18,280 nucleotides of DNA from Candidatus Poseidoniaceae archaeon (GTDB lineage: Archaea; Thermoplasmatota; Poseidoniia; Poseidoniales; Poseidoniaceae). The first letter of the stretch is position 1. Each line of letters opens with the position of its first letter. The notes beneath the pieces are model-generated. The model saw only the letters and a program-made list of their open reading frames with translations. It did no database searches and was not told the DNA's origin. Made by a program: the position numbers and the translations under genes. Below, piece after piece: positions 12,547 to 18,280 of the stretch. The DNA lies in assembly GCA_023254445.1 (NCBI GenBank), contig JALRLN010000013.1, forward strand, positions 264-18,543, in the 5' to 3' direction.

Positions 12547-15500
12547 TCAACCTTGGAAGTTCGGGAAGTATTGCTGCGTGTAGGCCTTGGCCGACGCTGG
12601 GTCATACCCTTGGGCAAGGAGTCCGTCGTAGTACGAGCGGGCCGCAGGGTCCTCCACCGGCGCCGTTGGTTGCGAAGGAGCAAGACCGGGGGGCATCGCG
12701 ACGGAGGTCAAGACCGGTTGGGCGGTCATGTTCGGTACCGCCACGGCCGCCCCCATGGGCTGAGCCGCCATGCTTGGCATGCCCACGGGACCCTGGGACG
12801 CACCAAACGGTTGAGCGTTCATGTCCGGCATGCCGAGGTCTGGAGGCATCGTTGCCGGGGCCTTGACGTCCATCGAACCAGAACGGCCACGGAGGGCGAC
12901 GGCAGCGCCCATGCCAGCAAGCACGAGCAGCAGGCCCCCAACCATCAGCACGGTACGGCCCACTGAGGAGGCCCCGTCGGTGGATTCCTCGGCTTCTGGT
13001 TCCCACTTCGTTGGATCGTTCGGGAAGGCATCGGCCCCCATCGCGACCGTCCAGCTTGCGTCGGGATCGGACCAACCGTCCCCGTCCGTGTCGAGGCAGC
13101 CGAACCGGTCTTGCGTTGACAGGACCGATGCATCGTACCCCGCATCGGGACAGGCGTCGGCCCCCATGTCGACGGTCCAGTCGGCGTCTGGATCGGAGTA
13201 CCCGTCAAAATCGCTGTCCGGGCACCCCTGACGGTCGATGCCTTCGAGACGGGTTTGGACGTTGGCGGCCGTTGGGGCATCGGGGCACATGTCCGCGAAA
13301 TTGCCTTCGGGGTTGTCGAACCAGAGGTCGCCATCACGGTCGCTCCATTGCGTGGGGTCGTCCGGAGCGACGTCGAGGCCTTCACCGTCGAAGGGGTCGG
13401 ACCAACCGTCGCCGTCGTAATCGGTGCAGCCATAGCGGTCCTCGGTCGAATTCCCTGCTTCATCCGGGCACGCGTCCGGCTCAACGCCCGAGGCGTTGTC
13501 CCCGTAGCCGTCCCCGTCTTGGTCTTCCCACTGCGTTGCTTCGGTTTGGAAGGCATCGATCTCGTTGGCATAGCCGTCTCCATCGGGGTCTGGACAACCC
13601 ATGATGTCAAGTTTGGAACTTGTTCCTGCAACGGCGGGGCAACGGTCGTAGTCCCCAACGATGGCGAGGTACTCACCTGGCCACGATGGGTTGCGATCGG
13701 ACCACTCCGGGTCGTTGTGGTTGTCCCCGAGGCCGTCCCCATCGTAGTCCGACCACTGCGCCGGGTCCGTCGGGAACGCGTCCGCGCCATCATCGAGGCC
13801 CCACGCGCTGTCGGGTGAGGAACGTCCGTCCGCATCGGGGTCAACGCAGCCGAAGCGGTCCACGGTGGAGGTCCCGGCAACGGTCGGGCAGGCATCAGGC
13901 TGGTTCCCATCGACAGCGTCGCCGAAACCGTCCCCGTCCGTGTCCGACCATTGCGTCGGGTCATTGACGAAGGCGTCCTGAGCGTCCGCCCAACCGTCCC
14001 CGTCTTGGTCGGGACAGGCGTTCGTCCCGTTCGCGGTTGAGTTCCCTGCAAGGTCGGGGCAGTCGTCAACCACGTCCGCCCAACCGTCCATGTCCAAATC
14101 GGGGCAGCCGACCATGCTCCCGAGCGTCGCGTTCCCTGCTTCAAGCGGGCACGAATCAGCGGCGTCTTCCCAACCGTCGCCGTCGTCGTCAAGGTCCTCG
14201 TCAACGTCCCTGCAACCGTCCCCGTCCAGATCGTTGGTTTCGTTGGACACCCACGTCGGGCGCGGAGGTGCATAGGAGGTGTACTGGCACTGGTCGTCCA
14301 CATCGGAGACCCCGTCGTTGTCGTCGTCGTCGTCCTCGAGGCCATCGTGGCACCCGTCGTTGTCCCAGTCCGTCGAAGCGGCCGGGTCAGCAAGGTCTTG
14401 CATCGAGGTCCAGTTGAATTGGCTGTTGCGGGGGCAAAGGTCAGGGAAGTTGTCGGTCAGGCCGTCGTTGTCGTCGTCTGAATCGCACGCATCGCCCTCG
14501 CTGTCGAGGTCCGTGTTCGCTTGGTCTGCATTGCTGACCGTGGGGCAGTTGTCGTTCACGTCAGGAACACCATCGTTGTCCGTGTCCAACAAGGTCGTTG
14601 GATCGAATCCGAAAATCATGCCATCTACGCCGCCGGTGGTGGAGATGGATTTGCCAGCGATGCTGAGCGTGCCGCCAAAGCCACCAACCATGATGGCTTC
14701 ATCGGACATGTTCACAGCGAGGTCAAACGCGTAGTCGTTCGACGTCGTGGACACGCGCTGAGCCCATGTCCATACGCCCGAGCCTGACAGACCGGCGAGC
14801 ACAGCGTCGCTCCCGCCATGCAGCAGCACCGATTTCGAGCCGAACGTCGAGGAGGCCGACATCGTGGTGGCCAGCACGAGGTCGTTCGTGCTGGTCACGC
14901 CCATCCCGGAGACCGAATCGTTCTCGCTCGAGCCTGCACTGGTGATCCATCCTCCAGAACCGGAGGCAGGCATCTGCATCACGAAGAGGTCAGCCTTGCC
15001 CTGTGAAGCGGTGACGGACCCTGCAGGAACGGTGAGTGTTCCTTTGAAGGAACCACCCATGTAGACGTCCCCGCCTCCGTTCACGGCAAGGTTGGAGATG
15101 CTCGTCGCTTCGTTGGCCACGCCAAAGCCGTTCATGGTCAGGATGGTGCCGCTTCCGTCCAGTTCCAGCAGGATGGCGTCTTGGGTGCCAATCAACGAGT
15201 GGAGGGTGTTGGCTGCGTTCACCGTTGCGCTCGCGGTCAGCATGGACACCACGATGTTCCCCATCGGCGTGGTTTCAATCGCCACGCCAATGTCGTTCCC
15301 GAGGCCACCTACAGGAGTGACCCATCCGAGGTTCCCGGTTTGCCTGTCGTACTTGGCGATGAAGGCTTGGAGGTCGCTCACGTTGACGGATTGACCACCA
15401 AAATCGGTCTCACCGATGAAGTAGCCCGTGACGTAGACGTTGCCTTGCATGTCGGTTGCCACATCGAGGACGCTGGACTGCGCGCCAAAACCACCGTCAA

Positions 15501-16071
15501 TCGTGGAATAGCCCACCGCCCAAAGCCAGTTGCCCATGGGGTCGGTCTTCGCGACCCACCCCTCGAAATTCTGGGAGAAGGGTTGGTTTTGGGAGGCCGG
15601 GTTGAACACCAAACCGCCTGCGTATTGGCCACCGGCGATGGCCTCACCCGCCCCGCCAGCAGCCACGGAGACGGACGCCAACAAACCGTTGCTCGCATCA
15701 ATCGTTGTCCCCCAGCCGTAGGACCCACCTTCGCTCACGCTGACGATGCCGACATCGCATGGTCCTGGACTCAGTTGGGTTCCTGCATAGGGGCAGGAGG
15801 TGGCCAACGTCGACGAACCGTAGGTCAAGGTGTCCGCGAACATGATCGCTGCAACAGAACCCGTCGTATGGGCCGCCACGCTCGTGAACGCGTCGGCCTG
15901 GGTGGTTGTTCCCGCGCCAATCAAGAAGCCCTTGGAGGCGGCTCGACCGCTCACATCCAAAACGCTCGCCGGCGCAGAGAGTTCCTCACCCTCCGTCCAT
16001 GTGGCATGGGCTGGGGCGTAGGCGGTCAGAAGAAGGACAACGAGGAGGAGGGTGGCCGCGGTGCGACGCAT
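12547..16071 (-). CDS. Secreted beta-propeller / thrombospondin type 3 repeat protein with membrane anchor and cytosolic tail
   Basis: 1174 residues. The signal peptide is MRRTAATLLLVVLLLTAYAPAHA; the frame extends upstream to 16275 but would bury this signal, so ATG 16071 was chosen. Residues ~25-490 hold repeated SBBP-like propeller blades (GNVYVTGYF, GDVYMGGSFKGTL, NDLVLATTMS, DEAIMVGGFGGTLS). From ~495 to ~1030 comes an Asp-rich array of thrombospondin type 3 calcium-binding repeats (DTDNDGVPDVNDNCP and many DGDGW/DGDGY units), with a longer ~60-residue module (ADAFP...QWSD.DGDG...DRFGC) repeated about four times. A membrane helix (TVLMVGGLLLVLAGMGAAVAL, ~1037-1057) leads to a Pro/Met-rich tail ending in YYDGLLAQGYDPASAKAYTQ. 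Probably a calcium-rigidified surface stalk or adhesin; ligand unknown. It lies 46 bases after the L30e gene on the same strand. Confidence 0.9.
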   Translation of the reverse strand: MRRTAATLLLVVLLLTAYAPAHATWTEGEELSAPASVLDVSGRAASKGFLIGAGTTTQADAFTSVAAHTTGSVAAIMFADTLTYGSSTLATSCPYAGTQLSPGPCDVGIVSVSEGGSYGWGTTIDASNGLLASVSVAAGGAGEAIAGGQYAGGLVFNPASQNQPFSQNFEGWVAKTDPMGNWLWAVGYSTIDGGFGAQSSVLDVATDMQGNVYVTGYFIGETDFGGQSVNVSDLQAFIAKYDRQTGNLGWVTPVGGLGNDIGVAIETTPMGNIVVSMLTASATVNAANTLHSLIGTQDAILLELDGSGTILTMNGFGVANEATSISNLAVNGGGDVYMGGSFKGTLTVPAGSVTASQGKADLFVMQMPASGSGGWITSAGSSENDSVSGMGVTSTNDLVLATTMSASSTFGSKSVLLHGGSDAVLAGLSGSGVWTWAQRVSTTSNDYAFDLAVNMSDEAIMVGGFGGTLSIAGKSISTTGGVDGMIFGFDPTTLLDTDNDGVPDVNDNCPTVSNADQANTDLDSEGDACDSDDDNDGLTDNFPDLCPRNSQFNWTSMQDLADPAASTDWDNDGCHDGLEDDDDDNDGVSDVDDQCQYTSYAPPRPTWVSNETNDLDGDGCRDVDEDLDDDGDGWEDAADSCPLEAGNATLGSMVGCPDLDMDGWADVVDDCPDLAGNSTANGTNACPDQDGDGWADAQDAFVNDPTQWSDTDGDGFGDAVDGNQPDACPTVAGTSTVDRFGCVDPDADGRSSPDSAWGLDDGADAFPTDPAQWSDYDGDGLGDNHNDPEWSDRNPSWPGEYLAIVGDYDRCPAVAGTSSKLDIMGCPDPDGDGYANEIDAFQTEATQWEDQDGDGYGDNASGVEPDACPDEAGNSTEDRYGCTDYDGDGWSDPFDGEGLDVAPDDPTQWSDRDGDLWFDNPEGNFADMCPDAPTAANVQTRLEGIDRQGCPDSDFDGYSDPDADWTVDMGADACPDAGYDASVLSTQDRFGCLDTDGDGWSDPDASWTVAMGADAFPNDPTKWEPEAEESTDGASSVGRTVLMVGGLLLVLAGMGAAVALRGRSGSMDVKAPATMPPDLGMPDMNAQPFGASQGPVGMPSMAAQPMGAAVAVPNMTAQPVLTSVAMPPGLAPSQPTAPVEDPAARSYYDGLLAQGYDPASAKAYTQQYFPNFQG
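13000..14600 (-). repeat. Coding repeat array: thrombospondin type 3 calcium-binding units
   Basis: Inside the surface-protein gene the DNA repeatedly reads ccgtccccgtc or close variants on the plus strand, encoding DGDGW/DGDG motifs. Repetition is evident at the protein level (Asp-rich 12-15-residue units within ~60-residue modules) and imperfect at the DNA level. This points to old internal duplication, not a recent tandem expansion. Boundaries are approximate. Confidence 0.75.
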
Positions 16072-16117
16072 ACCCCCGATGCCGGACCCGACCCTGATAG
16101 AGCCTTCCGCTCTGCGT

Positions 16118-16414
16118 TCAGAGGTTGGCTTCGAGGCCGAGGAGGTCGCTGTCCCCTGCGTCGACCACACAAATGGTGGACACGCTGAACGGCTTCCCCA
16201 CCGCAACGCCAAGGTCACGGTTGACCAGCATCGCGCGGTGGATGCTGACCTCCGGATGCTTGGCGGCAAGGCCATCGAGGTAGGCCTGTGGGCAGTTGGC
16301 GGCCACGATCACGAGTCGTGCATCGCCAGCGGCGCATGCGTCCATCGTTTGTCGCTGGCCGTAGAGCAATCGGCCCGTGCTGGCTGCGGTCTTGAGGTGT
16401 CGGCTGAGGTCCAT
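16118..16414 (-). CDS. rpl30e: Ribosomal protein L30e
   Basis: 98-residue large-subunit ribosomal protein of the L7Ae/L30e RNA-binding fold. Family features are the N-terminal helix MDLSRHLKTAASTGRLLYGQ, the core ARLVIVAANCPQ (32-43), and GVAVGKPFSVSTICVVDAGDSDLL (69-92), which aligns with the AVCGKPF...SALAVIDPGDSDI segment of archaeal homologues. The ATG at 16414 was chosen over one at 16435 because it gives the usual N-terminus and has GTGA a few bases upstream. It lies 43 bases after the RNA polymerase A'' stop, the conserved archaeal order. However, the genes that usually follow (nusA, rps12, rps7) are absent; a surface-protein gene follows instead. Confidence 0.93.
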   Translation of the reverse strand: MDLSRHLKTAASTGRLLYGQRQTMDACAAGDARLVIVAANCPQAYLDGLAAKHPEVSIHRAMLVNRDLGVAVGKPFSVSTICVVDAGDSDLLGLEANL

Positions 16415-16457
16415 ATGTTCACGTCCATTCTCCACTGTTGCTTCTCATGGCAGGAGT

Positions 16458-18011
16458 TCAAGCGTCGGGCACGTAGAAGAGTTCGACGCTACCGGTTCCA
16501 AGGGCAATCGGCTGCCCGACGATGATGTTCTCAGCGACGCCCGTGAGGTGGTCACGCTCGCCGATGATACCGGCCTTGAGGAGGTGGTTCACCGTCACTT
16601 CGAAGGCCGCACGGGCCAGGATGGAGTGCTTCGTGCCCGACACACCGTGCCGTCCGATCGCTCGGACCTCGCCTTCGGAGGTCATGACATCGGCGACGAT
16701 CAACAGGTGCCGGTCGTCAACCTCCAAGCGCGCCCCATCGAGGGTTTCCCTGAGTTCGTCCACAATCGCTTGACGGGCGGCTTCAATCCCAAGTTGGTCG
16801 TAAATCTCGATGATGTTGTTCGTGTACGTCCGGGTGCGATCGATCGCTTCGATTTCGTTGATCCGCTGCAGGTTCGAACCGATGGTGGCGAGGTAGTGCT
16901 CACCCGTCTTGTCGTTGAACTGAACGTTTGCTCGCTCCACACCGGGAACGCCCTTGAGGCGGAGGTCGCGGATCTTCTCCTCCAACTGGAGCAGCATCGT
17001 GTACGAGGGCGGGTTTTCGGCAAGGGTATCGAGGTCCTCTGCGGAATGCACGTTCGGGATGAGGGTGAGGGTCTTCGGTGACTTTTCCTTGTCCGGGATC
17101 ACGTGCAAGCGGGTGGCGCGCTCGAGTTTCTCGCGCACTTCGACGCCTGTCATGTTCTTCTGCTCGAGGTTGGCTTTGTTGAGGTGAAGCACCAGACGGC
17201 GCTGAGCAACGTCGGTCTCAATGGTCGCGATGTTCACCGTCGTGGTCACCTCAAGGGATGCAGCGAGCTTTTTCGCGTCGTCTGAGGTCGCCTTGATGCC
17301 GTCCTTCAGGTAGATCTTCATCGTCGGGGTGTTCGGCACCTTCCGCGCGTCGACAATTTCGATGATGCGAGGAAGACCCTGGGTCACGTTCACCGTCGCC
17401 ACACCTGCGTAGTGGAAGGTACGCATCGTCATCTGCGTCCCGGGCTCGCCGAGGCTCTGTGCGGTAACAATGCCAGCCGCCTCGTACGGGTCAATCCGGG
17501 AGCGGTCGAGTTCGGTGGCCGCGTGGGAGATCACTTTGTCCGCCTGCGCCGCGGTCAGCTTCTTCTTGCCGCGCTTCAGGATCGCGTCGGTCAGGTCCTC
17601 AAAGATGCGGTCCGTGAGCGACATGCCGGCCTTCTCGGCCGCCTTTTCAAGAGCCGTGAACACAGGGTCGTCGGCCAAGGCGCTGCGCATGGACTGAATC
17701 TTGCTGCTGGCGTTGTAGGTCTGCAGATCAACGTCGGCCTTCACGCGGCGGCTTCGGCTCTTGCGGAGCGTGACCTTCGTGGTCGGACCGCCGCCGTCGG
17801 CCTCACCGTCCGAGGACTTGCGGTCCGCGGCGTGGATTTGGGCGTGGACCTTCTCGGCGGTTTCCGAATCGGTTTCGCAGACTTGGGCGATGTCCTGAAC
17901 GCCGAGCACCTTGACGTCGTCCCACTTTCGGTCGTTCGCCAACGCGTGGGCAAAGGTGTCGGGGACGCCAAGGTCCTGCAGCTTCTTCTTGGTGGCGCTC
18001 TTGACTACCAT
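16458..18011 (-). CDS. rpoA2: DNA-directed RNA polymerase subunit A'' (Rpo1C)
   Basis: 517-residue C-terminal part of the archaeal polymerase largest subunit (homologous to the end of bacterial beta' and eukaryotic RPB1). It contains the trigger-loop and bridge-helix-proximal region AGIVTAQSLGEPGTQMTMRTFHYAG (179-203) and the following GLPRIIEIVDARKVPNTPT. Near the C-terminus are GRHGVSGTKHSILARAAFEVT and NIIVGQPIALGTGSVEL, all strongly conserved. It is longer than a typical A'' because of an N-terminal extension of about 95 residues. That extension has a helix-hairpin-helix-like portion (LQDLGVPDTFAHALANDRKW) followed by an acidic/basic linker. ATG 18011 is fixed by a perfect ribosome binding site and by a one-base TGATG overlap with the A' stop. 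It forms the catalytic core with A', B and the other subunits. Confidence 0.97.
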   Translation of the reverse strand: MVVKSATKKKLQDLGVPDTFAHALANDRKWDDVKVLGVQDIAQVCETDSETAEKVHAQIHAADRKSSDGEADGGGPTTKVTLRKSRSRRVKADVDLQTYNASSKIQSMRSALADDPVFTALEKAAEKAGMSLTDRIFEDLTDAILKRGKKKLTAAQADKVISHAATELDRSRIDPYEAAGIVTAQSLGEPGTQMTMRTFHYAGVATVNVTQGLPRIIEIVDARKVPNTPTMKIYLKDGIKATSDDAKKLAASLEVTTTVNIATIETDVAQRRLVLHLNKANLEQKNMTGVEVREKLERATRLHVIPDKEKSPKTLTLIPNVHSAEDLDTLAENPPSYTMLLQLEEKIRDLRLKGVPGVERANVQFNDKTGEHYLATIGSNLQRINEIEAIDRTRTYTNNIIEIYDQLGIEAARQAIVDELRETLDGARLEVDDRHLLIVADVMTSEGEVRAIGRHGVSGTKHSILARAAFEVTVNHLLKAGIIGERDHLTGVAENIIVGQPIALGTGSVELFYVPDA

Positions 18012-18280
18012 CAATCCTCACCTCCGACATCGCTGTCGTCCTCGTCAAACTCCCAACCGCCGAGGTCGTCTTCCTGCTCGTCGCGATCGTAGGAGTCGTG
18101 CGCGAACTCGATGGCTCCCTTCGTGCCAAGCGCCTCATCGACGACCACGTCGACGTTGAAGGGTGAGCCGTGCACACCACGCGACGGGTCGATGCCGTCC
18201 TCGCCGTAGGAGAACTGGATGATGCGGTTCGCGGTGTTGCGCACAGAGAGCATCTCGTCGTCGTAGACCTTCAGGTCGTC
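18011..18280 (-). CDS. rpoA1: DNA-directed RNA polymerase subunit A' (Rpo1N), C-terminal end only
   Basis: Last 89 codons of the A' subunit; the rest lies beyond the right edge. The segment LSVRNTANRIIQFSYGEDGIDPSRG is the conserved end of archaeal A' (RNT...I.QF.YGEDG.DP). It is followed by SPFNVDVVVDEAL and an unusually acidic tail, DRDEQEDDLGGWEFDEDDSDVGGED. The stop (TGA, 18011-18013) overlaps the A'' ATG by one base, so the two halves should be made in step. Confidence 0.96.
   Translation of the reverse strand, partial: DDLKVYDDEMLSVRNTANRIIQFSYGEDGIDPSRGVHGSPFNVDVVVDEALGTKGAIEFAHDSYDRDEQEDDLGGWEFDEDDSDVGGED
18018..18025 (-). promoter_or_regulatory. Perfect ribosome binding site for RNA polymerase A''
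   Basis: GGAGGTGA on the minus strand is a full Shine-Dalgarno match, six bases before the ATG at 18011 and inside the last codons of A'. It decides the A'' start in favour of ATG 18011 over the adjacent TTG. Confidence 0.85.

Noticed and set aside
12945..14393. Long Thr/Arg-rich frame on the minus strand and long Arg-rich frames on the plus strand across the TSP3 array
   Set aside because: Repetitive GC-rich coding DNA opens shadow frames. Their translations are low-complexity Arg/Thr/Pro, while the TSP3 frame has clear calcium-binding motifs.
13000..14600. CRISPR or satellite repeat
   Set aside because: The repetition follows codons of Asp/Gly calcium-binding units, with no constant-length spacers and no identical repeats.
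15181..16188. 335-codon plus-strand frame opposite the propeller region
   Set aside because: It lies opposite a convincing secreted protein, shows no recognisable domain, and has a typical antisense composition.
16072..16275. Longer start for the TSP3 protein
   Set aside because: It would overlap L30e and place the signal peptide ~68 residues inside the protein.

Overview
The window is a GC-rich stretch of an archaeal chromosome. The RNA polymerase large subunit is split into A' and A'' and followed by ribosomal protein L30e. There is also a PurP-family purine enzyme, a DtxR-type regulator with an SH3-like tail, and COG1340-type coiled-coil proteins. Long secreted proteins carry thrombospondin type 3 (TSP3) repeats or a cytosolic zinc-ribbon tail. 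Together these suggest a marine Euryarchaeon, most likely Marine Group II (Poseidoniia). The lineage is inferred from gene content and style, not from a marker-gene tree.

Layout. (a) 1-5276, minus strand, read right to left: a large surface protein with a cytosolic double zinc ribbon, a DtxR/MntR-family regulator, an unrecognised five-helix membrane protein, and a COG1340-like coiled-coil protein cut by the left edge. The first three are packed with gaps of 1-7 bases. (b) 5366-11068, plus strand: a small coiled-coil protein, a Cid1/TRF4-type terminal nucleotidyltransferase, a GNAT acetyltransferase, a Roadblock/LC7-like protein, a second COG1340-like coiled-coil protein and a PurP-family enzyme. 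The first four genes overlap or nearly touch. (c) 11072-18280, minus strand, read right to left: the end of RNA polymerase A', the whole of A'', L30e, a secreted beta-propeller/TSP3 protein, and S-adenosylhomocysteinase with a one-base frameshift near its 3' end.

The most striking gene is at 5977-8094. Its first ~355 residues carry the full signature of eukaryotic non-canonical poly(A)/poly(U) polymerases. These are the GS motif, three catalytic aspartates, the SVNN/LALRNT block, VKHWA, GTLSSYAW, a PAP-associated domain and a DPFDLNH motif. The histidine of that last motif is the residue linked to UTP preference in Cid1 and TUT4/7. The enzyme is fused to a long C-terminal region. That region ends in a basic tail and a short motif that recurs at the C-terminus of the COG1340-like protein encoded downstream. 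A plausible reading is an archaeal RNA 3'-tailing enzyme working with coiled-coil partners. The chemistry is well supported by motifs; RNA substrate and partners are inference.

No tRNA, rRNA, CRISPR array, insertion sequence or phage gene was seen. Intergenic spaces are all below 100 bases. Only a few ribosome-binding sites, one weak TATA-like element and two small hairpins could be supported.
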